Assembly: GCF_014489075.1 (NCBI RefSeq)
Contig: NZ_JACTGR010000003.1
Span: 186,001-250,000 of the forward strand
DNA from: Sphingomonas sp. JC676
GTDB taxonomy: Bacteria > Pseudomonadota > Alphaproteobacteria > Sphingomonadales > Sphingomonadaceae
Length of the DNA stretch: 64,000 nucleotides
Reading direction: 5' to 3'
This document shows positions 8,151 to 17,796 of this stretch, one piece after another. Every line of letters begins with the position of its first letter. The stretch's first letter is position 1. Both the position numbers and the translations under genes were made by a program. Under the pieces are notes generated by a model, which had not been told where the DNA came from, did not search any database, and saw only the letters and a list, made by a program, of their open reading frames with translations.

Positions 8151-9163
8151 TGCCCGATGCCGCCGCACTCCGCACCCGCTTCGGCGCTGTTTCGCTGTTC
8201 ACGCAGCCCTCGCCGATCGAACGGCTGGAACGGCTGGAACAGGCGCTCGGCACCCGGGTGCGCATCCATGTGAAGCGCGACGATATCGCCGGCATCGGCG
8301 GCGGCGGCAACAAGCTGCGGAAACTCGAATTCCTGCTCGGCGACGCGATAGCCCAGGGCTGCGACACCTTCGTCACGACGGGCGGCATCCAGTCCAACCA
8401 TGCCCGCCTTAGCGCCGCCGCGTCGGCACGCATGGGCCTCGCCTGCGAGCTGGTGCTCGCCGATCTCGTCCCCCGCCACGACCCGGACTATCGCACCAAC
8501 GGCAATGTCCTGCTCGACGGGCTGTTCGGCGCGAAGGTCCATCTGGTTTCGGGTGACACCGATGCGTTCGCCACCGCGCATGCCCGCGCCGACCAGCTCC
8601 GCGCGGAAGGCAAGCGCCCCTATGTCGTCGGCGCGGGCGGCTCCTCGCCAGTCGGAGCGCTTGGTTATGCCGCCTGCGCCTGGGAGATCCTCGGACAGGA
8701 ACGCGCGCTCGGCGTCTGCTTTGCCCGCATCCTGATCCCCAATGGCAGCGCCGGCACCCATGCCGGCCTCGCCGCGGGCATGGCGGCCGCCGGCGAAGAT
8801 CCGGCGCGCGTCAAATCCTTCACCGTGCTCGCCACCACCGAAGCGGCACACCCCGCCACCGTCGCCCTCGCGCGCGCCGTGCTCGAACAAGGCGGCCTCG
8901 AAGGCAGCCTCGACGACGCTGCGATCCGTATCGACGGCAGCCAGCGCGGTCCCGGCTACGGCATCCCCACCGATGCGATGCTCGAAGCCGTCCGCCTGCT
9001 CGCCCGCACCGAAGGGCTGCTGCTCGACCCGGTCTATAGCGGCAAGGCGTTCGCCGGCCTGATCGCCGCGATCCGCGCGGGCGAATATGCCCCGGGCGAG
9101 TCGGTGCTCTACGTCATGACCGGCGGGGTGCCGGGCCTGTTCGCCTATCGCGAGGCGTTCTAG
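8150..9163 (+). CDS. D-cysteine desulfhydrase family PLP enzyme
   Basis: 337 residues, fold-type II PLP enzyme of the ACC deaminase/D-cysteine desulfhydrase group. These convert D-cysteine to pyruvate, ammonia and sulfide, or open 1-aminocyclopropane-1-carboxylate. The PLP lysine lies in GGGGNKLRKLE (~Lys55), with TTGGIQSNHARL typical of the family and a PNGSAGTHAG phosphate-binding loop (~201). It is translationally coupled to the LD-carboxypeptidase, which suggests a link to D-amino acids from wall turnover (inference). It ends 7 bp from the convergent dehydrogenase stop. Confidence 0.85.
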   Translation: MPDAAALRTRFGAVSLFTQPSPIERLERLEQALGTRVRIHVKRDDIAGIGGGGNKLRKLEFLLGDAIAQGCDTFVTTGGIQSNHARLSAAASARMGLACELVLADLVPRHDPDYRTNGNVLLDGLFGAKVHLVSGDTDAFATAHARADQLRAEGKRPYVVGAGGSSPVGALGYAACAWEILGQERALGVCFARILIPNGSAGTHAGLAAGMAAAGEDPARVKSFTVLATTEAAHPATVALARAVLEQGGLEGSLDDAAIRIDGSQRGPGYGIPTDAMLEAVRLLARTEGLLLDPVYSGKAFAGLIAAIRAGEYAPGESVLYVMTGGVPGLFAYREAF

Positions 9164-9170
9164 CCCGCGT

Positions 9171-10313
9171 TCACCCCCGCGTCGGATCGATCAGATATTT
9201 CTCGCCGGTCGCCTTGCGCTCATAGGCGCGCAGCACTTCGGGATCGAGCGCCTCGGCCAGGCCGATCGTGTGGCTATAATGGCTGGCGAAGGTCGTGGTC
9301 AGCGCATCGGCCACGCGCTGGCGAAGCCGCATTGCGGTTTCCTGCCCGGCCTTCATCAGGAACGGCGTCAGCAGCCAGCCCGATACGCTCCATTGGAAGC
9401 CGAAGGCGAGCCGGTTGAGCGACGTCGGCGCGAGATCCAGCGCGCCATAGATATAGAGCTGCTTGAAGCTGTTCGAGCCGTAGCGGCTATATTCGGTCAT
9501 GCTGCGGGCCGCGCCCTGCTCCATCGCCTGCATGATGTCGCTGCCCAGCGATCCGCCGCCGATCGCGTCGAAGGCGATCGTCGCGCCGGTCTCGGCGATC
9601 GCGTCCACCAGCTTCGCCCGGAAATCCGGGTCGCGGCTGTTCAGGACGTGCGTCGCCCCGATCGCGCGCAGGATCGCCGCCTGCTCGTCGGAGCGCACAA
9701 CGTTCACCAACGGTACGCCGTCCTCCAGGCAGAGCTTCTGGAGCATCTGGCCCAGATTCGAGGCGGCGGCGGTGTGGACGATCGCCTTGTGCCCCTCGGT
9801 CCGCATCGTCTCGACAAAGCCAAGTGCGGTCAGCGGATTGACGAACATCGACGCGCCGTCCACCGCGCTCGCGCCCTCGGGCAACAGCACGACGTCGCGC
9901 GCCTTGAGCTTGCGATAGTCGGCATACATCGCGCCGCCGATCATGCCCACGCGCCGACCCAGCAGCGCCGCGGCGTCCGGCCCCGCCGCGATCACCGTGC
10001 CCGCGCCCTCATTGCCGACCGGCAGCGACTGGCCGAGCCGTCCCCTCACCGCGGCAAGGCGCGCCGCCGGCACGTCGAAGGTCAGGATCGGCCGCTCGCT
10101 GGTGCCGCTCGCGCGGAGCGACGCGACATCGGCCGGGCCGAGCAGCAGCCCCAGGTCGCTCGGATTGATCGGCGCGGCTTCCACCCGCACGATCACCTCG
10201 TCGGCGGCCGGATCGCCGAGCGTGACATCCTCGAGCGTAAGCACGAGCGCCCCGTCCTCGCGCACCATCGATCGCAATTCCCGCCCGCTCACCATCCTCG
10301 CCTCCATCGTCAT
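9171..10313 (-). CDS. MDR-type zinc-binding dehydrogenase / quinone reductase-like
   Basis: 380 residues of the medium-chain dehydrogenase/reductase superfamily. The GroES-like N-terminal half has VEAAPINPSDLGLLLG (~47-62) and PVGNEGAGTVIAAG (~97-110); the Rossmann half has TAAASNLGQMLQKLC (~182-196), a variant of the usual nucleotide-binding loop. Structural zinc cysteines are not evident, so it is closer to the zinc-free quinone-reductase branch. The substrate is unknown. It follows the methyltransferase and small-protein genes on the same strand after a 36-bp gap and may be the last gene of that operon. Confidence 0.8.
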   Translation of the reverse strand: MTMEARMVSGRELRSMVREDGALVLTLEDVTLGDPAADEVIVRVEAAPINPSDLGLLLGPADVASLRASGTSERPILTFDVPAARLAAVRGRLGQSLPVGNEGAGTVIAAGPDAAALLGRRVGMIGGAMYADYRKLKARDVVLLPEGASAVDGASMFVNPLTALGFVETMRTEGHKAIVHTAAASNLGQMLQKLCLEDGVPLVNVVRSDEQAAILRAIGATHVLNSRDPDFRAKLVDAIAETGATIAFDAIGGGSLGSDIMQAMEQGAARSMTEYSRYGSNSFKQLYIYGALDLAPTSLNRLAFGFQWSVSGWLLTPFLMKAGQETAMRLRQRVADALTTTFASHYSHTIGLAEALDPEVLRAYERKATGEKYLIDPTRG

Positions 10314-10349
10314 TTTGACCTGCAGGGATGGAACGCAGGGGTCGGCGGG

Positions 10350-10607
10350 TCAATCGCTCTCGACCAGCTCGACAATGTCGAAATCATAGCACTCCCAGCC
10401 GCGCTGACCGGCGGCATCGGCCGCGGCCGTCTTCTTCTTTCGCGCCTCGGCGAGCGACTTGGTGTGGCCCCAGAACACCTCGGTCCGCCCGCCGCCGAGA
10501 TGCGCGACGATCCGCCAGTAATGGGTGAAAGCCGTCGAGGTCGGCCCGATCGTCTTGACGTAACCGTCGGGCAGGGTCGCGGTGAGGAAGCGCTTCTTCT
10601 TCGCCAT
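10350..10607 (-). CDS. Small conserved-looking protein
   Basis: 85 residues starting MAKKKRFLTATLPDGYVKT. The start at 10607 is preferred over longer in-frame extensions because it begins 4 bp after the stop of the upstream methyltransferase. The protein has an aromatic-rich core (FTHYWRIVAHLGG, TEVFWGHTKS) and a basic AEARKKKTAAADAA helix. No signal peptide or membrane segment is visible. I do not recognise the family. Confidence 0.7.
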   Translation of the reverse strand: MAKKKRFLTATLPDGYVKTIGPTSTAFTHYWRIVAHLGGGRTEVFWGHTKSLAEARKKKTAAADAAGQRGWECYDFDIVELVESD

Positions 10608-10611
10608 CGTC

Positions 10612-12030
10612 TCAGCCTCCCGCCGGCCTGCACCAGAGATGGTACATCCCCGCAAAGAGCAGCGGATGCTCGGCTTCCACCGCATCCCAGGCATCGAGAT
10701 CGAGTGGATCGCCGCGAAACAACGCCACGGCGTCGCTCGGCGCATCGAACCGCGCCAGTTCCAGCCCCGCGTCGCGCAGCATCGCCGCGATCTGTGGCAA
10801 GCGATACCAATGCTCGTGCGCGTGGAAGCACAGGTCGCGGCATCCGCTCAGCGTGTAGAAATCGTCGCTTTCGCGAAGCCGCGCCAGCGGCGCCTCCGCC
10901 GGAAGCGCCAGCACATGCGCTCGGAACGCGCGGATGCCCTCCGCCGTCGCCTGCCAGCTTCGCTCGGCGATCAGCTGATGCGCCGTGCGCACCCATTCGC
11001 GCGCGCGTTCGCTGTAGAGCGCGATCCGCAGGATACCGCCCGGCTTGAGCACGCCCGCGAGCGCCGCCAGCCCCTCCTCCGGCCGCGCCATATGGTGCAA
11101 CACGCCGGTGCTGCTCACCAGGTCGAACGCCTTGCCCAGCTCCGCCACGTCGAGAATATCGCCCTGGACGAAGCGCACATTGGCGACGTCCAGCATCTCC
11201 GCCATCCGCCGCCCATAGGCCAGGCTCGCCCGGCTCAGATCGAGCGCGGTGATCGACAGCGAAGGATCGGTCCGCGCCAGGTCGATCGGCTCGTACCCGG
11301 TCCCGCATCCCGCGATCAGCACTTCGGCCGGATCGTCGGGCCTGCCGCCCAGGCCGCGCAGCAATTCGCGCACCGCTGCCGCCCGTGGCGCGGGCGGCGC
11401 CCGCCAGCGCGGATAGGGATTGACCTCATATTGCGCGCGCACCGCGGCCGAGACGCCGTCCCGTTCGTCCCCGATGCCCGGCAGCGTCTGCGCCAGCGCA
11501 TGTTCTGCGGTCAGTTCGGCTGCGGTGCGCTCCGACAGCCCCAGCCACTCGCCGCCCCAGATATATTCGCTGGCAAAGGCCTGCTCCGCCAGGGCCTCGC
11601 GCAGCACGCCGGGCGCCTCCGCCACGCGCGCCAGCCGCGCCTCCATCTCCGGATCCACATTGATGCAGCGAGTCAGAAAGGCTCGCCAGAGCGGATCGTC
11701 TCGCACCGGCGTTGCCGCGTCCGGAAATTTGAGCAGCAGCAGCCGCGCCGTCACCCGCGCCAGCACCTGCGAATCGACGCTGTCCGCCGCCAGGCACACG
11801 CGCAGGTCGCTGTCGAGCTTGGCGAAATAGCCCTTGGGCCGGATCTGCGAGACCAGCGCGGCATAGGGCGCCGCCGCAGCCCCCGGTGCCAAATCGAGCG
11901 CGCGGCTCAGCGCCTGCAGCGCCCGCCCGTCGTCACCCGCCCGGGCAAGCCGCCGCGCATGCCCGATCAGCCGCTCCGCCTCGCCGTTCAAGCCGGGGAC
12001 CGTCCGATAGGCGCCGGCACGCCTTTGCAT
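10612..12030 (-). CDS. SAM-dependent methyltransferase with helical N-terminal region
   Basis: 472 residues. Residues ~1-200 are alpha-helical and start with a TPR-like pattern (LARAGDDGRALQALSRALDLAPG). Residues ~220-400 form a class I methyltransferase: motif I AGCGTGYEPIDLA, acidic post-I ALDLSRASLAYG, then FVQGDILDV and STGVLHHM, and LKPGGILRIALYS. A YEVNPYPRW box just before motif I is shared by some bacterial methyltransferases fused to helical repeats. The target is unknown. The start at 12030 (MQRRAGAYRT) is chosen because the longer frame would run over the thrS start region. Confidence 0.8.
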   Translation of the reverse strand: MQRRAGAYRTVPGLNGEAERLIGHARRLARAGDDGRALQALSRALDLAPGAAAAPYAALVSQIRPKGYFAKLDSDLRVCLAADSVDSQVLARVTARLLLLKFPDAATPVRDDPLWRAFLTRCINVDPEMEARLARVAEAPGVLREALAEQAFASEYIWGGEWLGLSERTAAELTAEHALAQTLPGIGDERDGVSAAVRAQYEVNPYPRWRAPPAPRAAAVRELLRGLGGRPDDPAEVLIAGCGTGYEPIDLARTDPSLSITALDLSRASLAYGRRMAEMLDVANVRFVQGDILDVAELGKAFDLVSSTGVLHHMARPEEGLAALAGVLKPGGILRIALYSERAREWVRTAHQLIAERSWQATAEGIRAFRAHVLALPAEAPLARLRESDDFYTLSGCRDLCFHAHEHWYRLPQIAAMLRDAGLELARFDAPSDAVALFRGDPLDLDAWDAVEAEHPLLFAGMYHLWCRPAGG

Positions 12031-12138
12031 GGCAGGATTGCAGTGACGCGATATGCAATGGTCATACGGCTTGCCTATATTATGCGTGCGAAGGCATAAG
12101 CCGCGCTCTTCCAAGTCCAAACCAGAAAGTCTGATCCC

Positions 12139-14142
12139 GTGTCCGAGATGTTCCGCATTACGCTGCCCGACGGTTCCGTCCGTGAGGTAGCCCCGGGGAC
12201 TACCCCGGCGGACGTCGCCGCGGCGATCGGTCCGGGCCTGGCCAAGGCAGCGCTGGCCGCGCGAATCAACGGCGAAGTGCGCGACATCATGCGCCCGTTC
12301 GAAGGCGACACACAGCTCGCGCTGATCACGTCGAGGGACGAGGCCGACGCGCTCGAGCTCGTGCGCCACGATTACGCGCATATCCTCGCCGAGGCGGTGC
12401 AGAACCTGTTCCCCAGCACGCAGATCACCTTCGGCCCATCGACCGATGACGGCTTCTATTACGACTTCGCGCCGAAGGACCGGCCCTTCACCGAGGAAGA
12501 CCTCCCGGCGATCGAAGCGGAGATGCGCAGGATCATCGCCGCCAACGAGCCGCTAATCCGCGAAGTTTGGAGCCGTGAGGACCTGATTTCGCGCTGGAAG
12601 GCGCAGGGCGAGAGCTTCAAGGCCGAATGGGCCGCCGAGCTTCCCGAAGGCGAGGAGCTGACCGTCTATCGCGCCGGCAAAGGCGACGACGCATGGCTCG
12701 ACATGTGCCGCGGGCCGCACCTTGCCTCCACCGGCAAGGTCGATCCCAACGCCTTCAAGCTGACGCGCGTCTCGGGCGCCTATTGGCGCGGCGACCAGAA
12801 CAACCCGCAGCTCTCGCGCATCTACGGCACGGGCTGGCTCAACAAGAAGCAGCTCGACGAGCATCTCGTCCGTCTCGAGGAAGCCGCCAAGCGCGATCAC
12901 CGCAAGATCGGCCAGGAGATGGACCTGTTCCACCTCCAGTCCGAGGCGCAGGGCTCGGTCTTCTGGCATCCCAAGGGCTTCATCCTGTGGCGCCAGCTCG
13001 AGGCCTATATGCGCCGCCGGCTCGACGCCGCGGGCTATCAGGAAGTGAAGACGCCGCAGCTCATGGACGCGCGCCAATGGGAGCAGTCCGGCCATTGGGG
13101 CAAGTATCGCGAGAACATGTTCGTCGTGCCCGACGAGATTCCGGGCACCGAGGAGGAAGGGCCGATCCTGTCGGGCAAGAGCGACCTGATGGCGCTCAAG
13201 CCGATGAACTGCCCCGCGCACGTCCTGATCTTCCGCCAGGGCATCAAGTCGTATCGCGACCTGCCGATCCGCATGGCCGAGTTCGGCTGCTGTCATCGCA
13301 ACGAGCCGCACGGCGCGCTGCACGGCATCATGCGCGTCCGCCAGTTCACCCAGGACGACGCGCATATCTTCGTGCGCGAGGACCAGCTGATCGAGGAGGT
13401 CCGCCAGTTCTGCGACCTACTCGACACGGTCTACAGGGATCTCGGCTTCGACAAATATGCGATCAAGCTCGCGCTGCGCCCCGATAATCGCTTCGGCTCC
13501 GACGAAATGTGGGACCAGGCCGAGCAGTATCTGCGCGACGCCGTGAAGGCCGCCGGACGCGACACCGAGGAATATGGCTGGGAGGAACTCCCCGGCGAAG
13601 GCGCCTTCTATGCGCCCAAGCTCGAGTTCCACCTCAAGGACGCGATCGGCCGCACCTGGCAGGTCGGCACGATCCAGGCCGACGAGGTCCTGCCCGATCG
13701 CCTGGATGCAAGCTATGTGGGCGAAGACGGCAACCGCCACCGCCCGGTGATGCTCCACCGCGCGATCCTCGGCACGTTCGAGCGCTTCATCGGCATCCTG
13801 ATCGAGCATCACGCGGGCCGCTTCCCGCTCTGGCTCTCGCCGGTGCAGGCGGTGGTTGCGACGATCGTCTCGGACGCGGACGATTATGCCGAGCAAGTCG
13901 CCACGAAGCTGAAGGCGGCGGGCCTGCGCGTCGAGACCGATCTTCGCAACGAGAAGATCAACTACAAGGTCCGCGAGCATTCGGTGGCCAAGGTCCCCAA
14001 TTTGCTCGTCGTCGGCAAGCGCGAGGCCGATGAGGGCACCGTCGCGCTCCGCGTCCTGGGCAGCCAGGGCCAGCAGATGCTGACCCTCGACGAGGCGGTG
14101 GCGAAGCTCGTGGCCGAGGCAACCCCGCCCGATCTGCGCTGA
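12139..14142 (+). CDS. thrS: Threonyl-tRNA synthetase
   Basis: 667 residues, full length. In order: a TGS domain (~4-64), an editing domain with HxxxH ([12 protein letters not shown]) and the MCRGPH zinc box (~187), the class II catalytic core with motif 2 ([20 protein letters not shown] and TQDDAHIF), and a C-terminal anticodon-binding domain (~560-660, [16 protein letters not shown]). It charges tRNA-Thr. The start is GTG at 12139, followed by [12 protein letters not shown]. infC follows at 14325 in the same direction. Confidence 0.97.
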   Translation: MSEMFRITLPDGSVREVAPGTTPADVAAAIGPGLAKAALAARINGEVRDIMRPFEGDTQLALITSRDEADALELVRHDYAHILAEAVQNLFPSTQITFGPSTDDGFYYDFAPKDRPFTEEDLPAIEAEMRRIIAANEPLIREVWSREDLISRWKAQGESFKAEWAAELPEGEELTVYRAGKGDDAWLDMCRGPHLASTGKVDPNAFKLTRVSGAYWRGDQNNPQLSRIYGTGWLNKKQLDEHLVRLEEAAKRDHRKIGQEMDLFHLQSEAQGSVFWHPKGFILWRQLEAYMRRRLDAAGYQEVKTPQLMDARQWEQSGHWGKYRENMFVVPDEIPGTEEEGPILSGKSDLMALKPMNCPAHVLIFRQGIKSYRDLPIRMAEFGCCHRNEPHGALHGIMRVRQFTQDDAHIFVREDQLIEEVRQFCDLLDTVYRDLGFDKYAIKLALRPDNRFGSDEMWDQAEQYLRDAVKAAGRDTEEYGWEELPGEGAFYAPKLEFHLKDAIGRTWQVGTIQADEVLPDRLDASYVGEDGNRHRPVMLHRAILGTFERFIGILIEHHAGRFPLWLSPVQAVVATIVSDADDYAEQVATKLKAAGLRVETDLRNEKINYKVREHSVAKVPNLLVVGKREADEGTVALRVLGSQGQQMLTLDEAVAKLVAEATPPDLR

Positions 14143-14149
14143 CCGATCT

Positions 14150-14195
14150 CCCGCGGACTTTCACCAGTCCGCGGGCAGGACTCCGCAGTCCGCGG
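14150..14195 (+). promoter_or_regulatory. Hairpin with a second competing arm between thrS and infC
   Basis: CCCGCGGACT (14150-14159) pairs perfectly with AGTCCGCGGG (14166-14175). A second copy of AGTCCGCGG (14187-14195) could pair with the same left arm. No U-tract follows the first stem. It could be a thrS terminator or an infC leader switch. Confidence 0.4.
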
Positions 14196-14324
14196 CCACC
14201 AATCCCGACGGATGGCCCTATCCGCTCGTCCATTTGCGCTATAGGGGGCCGGTGCCGCTTTCAAATCGGGCGCAGGACGCCTATATTGGCAAGCTGTAAC
14301 AAGAATGATTCAGGAGCAAGTCTT

Positions 14325-14873
14325 ATACGTCCTCCCATGACCAGGCGCCCGATGACGCCACAGACACCGCTAAATGGTCCGCGGTTCAACGAATTCATCC
14401 AGTCGCCCAAGGTTCGGGTGATTGATCAGGACGGCGAGAATCTCGGCGTGATGTACACGCGCGAGGCGATGGAGCAGGCGCAGTCGGTCGGGCTCGACCT
14501 TGTCGAAGTGTCGCCCAACGCCGATCCGCCCGTCGCCAAGTTCCTCGACGTCGGCAAGTTCAAGTACGAGGCGCAGAAAAAGGCGAACCTCGCCCGCAAA
14601 TCGCAGAAGACGCAGGAGATCAAGGAGATCAAGATGCGTCCGAACATCGACGATCATGACTATGATACGAAGATGAAGGCGATCCACAAGTTCATCGGCG
14701 AAGGTGACAAGGTGAAGGTCACCCTGCGCTTCCGCGGCCGCGAGCTTTCGCACGGCCAGCTCGGCATGCTCCTCCTCCAGCGCGTTCAGGGCGACACCGC
14801 CGAGATCGCGAAGATCGAGAGCTATCCGCGCATGGAAGGCCGCCAAATGCTGATGGTGATCTCGCCCAAATGA
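14325..14873 (+). CDS. infC: Translation initiation factor IF-3, probable ATA start
   Basis: IF-3 binds the 30S subunit and checks start-codon fidelity. The N-domain begins [18 protein letters not shown]; the linker is [22 protein letters not shown] and the C-domain ends [14 protein letters not shown]. The ATG at 14337 leaves the AGGAG SD (14312-14316) 20 nt away, whereas ATA at 14325 has it at an ideal 8 nt and adds the residues (M)RPP. infC is known to use rare start codons (AUU in E. coli) for autoregulation, so ATA is preferred here; 14337 remains the fallback. The stop overlaps the GH16 start. Confidence 0.93.
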   Translation: MRPPMTRRPMTPQTPLNGPRFNEFIQSPKVRVIDQDGENLGVMYTREAMEQAQSVGLDLVEVSPNADPPVAKFLDVGKFKYEAQKKANLARKSQKTQEIKEIKMRPNIDDHDYDTKMKAIHKFIGEGDKVKVTLRFRGRELSHGQLGMLLLQRVQGDTAEIAKIESYPRMEGRQMLMVISPK

Positions 14874-15739
14874 CCTGCATGCGGGGGTTGCTGCTGGCGG
14901 CCCCCGCCGCATTGCTGCCGCTCGCCGCGGCCGCCCAGACGATCCAGGCTCCTATGTCCACCGCCGCCGCCGACGAGCCGATGGCGGTGCCGCCGGGCTA
15001 TACCCGGGTCTGGGCCGACGAGTTCGACCGGCCCGGCCTGCCCGATCCCACGCGCTGGGCCTATGACACCTCCCGCAACAAGGAGGGGTGGTGGAACAAC
15101 GAACTTCAATATTATGCCGCCGCCCGGCGCGAGAATGTCCGCGTCGCCGGCGGCCATCTGATCATCGAAGCGCGCCACGAGCAGCTCAAGGACCGCGCCG
15201 ATCATGGCGGGCAGGACTATAGCTCGGCCAAGATCTACACCCGCGGCATCGCCGACTGGACCTATGGCTTTGTCGAGGTCCGCGCGAAGCTCGCCTGCGG
15301 CAAGGGGATGTGGCCGGCGATCTGGATGCTCGGCTCGGACGAACGCGCCGATTGGCCGGGGCTCGGCGAGATCGACATCATGGAGCATGTCGGCTGGGAT
15401 CCCGGCCGCGTCCACGGCTCGATCCACACCAAGGCCTATAACCACGTCATCAAGACGCAGAAGACCGCGCAGGCGATGGTTTCCGATGCCTGCACCGCCT
15501 TCCACACCTACCAGCTCGACTGGAACGCCGATCGGATGCTGATCGGCGTCGACGGCCGCGCCTTTCTCCGCTTCGACAACGACCATAAGGGCAACCACGA
15601 CACTTGGCCCTTCGCCAGTCCGCAATATCTGATCCTCAACGTCGCGGTCGGCGGCTGGGGCGGCGACAAGGGCATCGACGCCAACGCCTTTCCGGCGCGG
15701 ATGGAGGTGGATTATGTGCGGGTCTGGCAGAAGAAGTAG
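14870..15739 (+). CDS. Secreted GH16 endo-beta-1,3-glucanase-like enzyme
   Basis: 289 residues with an N-terminal signal peptide ([18 protein letters not shown]). It is a laminarinase-type family 16 glycoside hydrolase: [12 protein letters not shown] at ~47, WWNNELQYY, the catalytic [10 protein letters not shown] box (nucleophile and acid/base Glu, ~166), then [10 protein letters not shown] and a C-terminal [11 protein letters not shown] strand. It probably acts in the periplasm or outside on beta-1,3(-1,4)-glucans. The ATG overlaps the infC stop (ATGA), an odd neighbour for a secreted hydrolase because infC is normally followed by rpmI-rplT. An alternative start is Met4 at 14879. Confidence 0.9.
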   Translation: MTCMRGLLLAAPAALLPLAAAAQTIQAPMSTAAADEPMAVPPGYTRVWADEFDRPGLPDPTRWAYDTSRNKEGWWNNELQYYAAARRENVRVAGGHLIIEARHEQLKDRADHGGQDYSSAKIYTRGIADWTYGFVEVRAKLACGKGMWPAIWMLGSDERADWPGLGEIDIMEHVGWDPGRVHGSIHTKAYNHVIKTQKTAQAMVSDACTAFHTYQLDWNADRMLIGVDGRAFLRFDNDHKGNHDTWPFASPQYLILNVAVGGWGGDKGIDANAFPARMEVDYVRVWQKK

Positions 15740-15745
15740 CGCCGC

Positions 15746-16639
15746 TCAGCCGCGATAGCGCAGCGCCTCCAGCAGCACCGTGAAGGCCGGCGATGCCTGG
15801 CGCCGGGTCGGATAATAGAGGTGATAGCCCGAAAACGGTTCGCACCAGTCGTCCAGCACCCGCATCAGGCTGCCGTTCGCTATTCCGTCGCGCACCTTGT
15901 CCTCCATCACCATCGCCAGCCCGAACCCGGCCGCCGCCGCCGTCACTATCATCGAGGTGCTGCTGAAGACGAGCTGGCCGTCGACCCGGACGTTGAGCTC
16001 GCGGCCGCCCTTGCTGAACTCCCAGACATACAGGCCGCCAAAGGTCGGCAGGCGCAGGTTGATGCAGCGATGCTCGGCAAGGTCCTGCGGCACCCGCGGT
16101 ATCGCCCGATCGGCGAAATAGGCAGGTGCGCCGACGACCGCCGCGCGCACGTCCGGCCCGATCCGAGCGGCGATCATGTCCTTGGCGACCTGCTCGCCCA
16201 GCCGGATACCGGCATCGAAGCGTTCCTCGACGATGTCGGTCAGCCCCTGGTTGATGCTGATCTCGACCCTGAGATCGGGATAGTCGGGCAGAAGCCGCTC
16301 CAGTACCGGCCACAGGATCGTGCGCGCGGCATGTTCCCCCGTCGTGATCCGGACGGTGCCCGCCGGCTTTTCCCGCAGCTCGCCCAGCGCGGCGAGCTCC
16401 GCATCGATCTCGTCGAGCGCCGGCCCCAGCGTGCGGAGCAACCGCTCGCCCGCCTCGGTCGGCATCACGTTGCGCGTGGTCCGGGAGAGCAGCCGGATGC
16501 CCAGCCGCGTCTCCAGCCGGCGCACGACATGGCTCAGCGCCGATTGCGAGGTACCCAGCTTCGCCGCCGCGCGCGTGAAGCTGCGCTCTTCCGCCACCGC
16601 CAGGAACGCGTTCAGATCGACCAGGTCGTCGCGCTGCAT
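15746..16639 (-). CDS. LysR-family transcriptional regulator
   Basis: 297 residues. N-terminal winged HTH (FLAVAEERSFTRAAAKLGTS, then QSALSHVVRRLETRLGIRLL) and a periplasmic-binding-protein-like effector domain (~92-295). It is divergent from the aldo/keto reductase at 16750 with a 110-bp intergenic region, so it most likely controls that gene. The effector-domain sequence (GIRLGEQVAKDMIAARIGPD) matches the CrgA-like subgroup. No specific inducer can be named. Confidence 0.92.
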   Translation of the reverse strand: MQRDDLVDLNAFLAVAEERSFTRAAAKLGTSQSALSHVVRRLETRLGIRLLSRTTRNVMPTEAGERLLRTLGPALDEIDAELAALGELREKPAGTVRITTGEHAARTILWPVLERLLPDYPDLRVEISINQGLTDIVEERFDAGIRLGEQVAKDMIAARIGPDVRAAVVGAPAYFADRAIPRVPQDLAEHRCINLRLPTFGGLYVWEFSKGGRELNVRVDGQLVFSSTSMIVTAAAAGFGLAMVMEDKVRDGIANGSLMRVLDDWCEPFSGYHLYYPTRRQASPAFTVLLEALRYRG

Positions 16640-16674
16640 TCATGAATATCCGATATGACTACATGCACGTTTAG

Positions 16675-17739
<1,065 letters not shown>

Positions 17740-17746
17740 CACAGCT

Positions 17747-17778
17747 AGGGCGGCCGCCCCGCGAGGAGCGGCCGCCCT
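17747..17778. terminator. Bidirectional hairpin between convergent genes
   Basis: AGGGCGGCCGC (17747-17757) pairs exactly with GCGGCCGCCCT (17768-17778). It lies between the convergent aldo/keto reductase and carotenoid oxygenase. The T-tail is short, so its strength is uncertain. Confidence 0.55.
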
Positions 17779-17796
17779 TGGCTCGGCTGGCGGCCG

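Noticed and set aside
9270..11048. 592-codon plus-strand ORF
   Set aside because: It lies opposite a dehydrogenase, a small gene and a methyltransferase and reads as Arg/His/Gln-rich antisense noise typical of GC-rich DNA.
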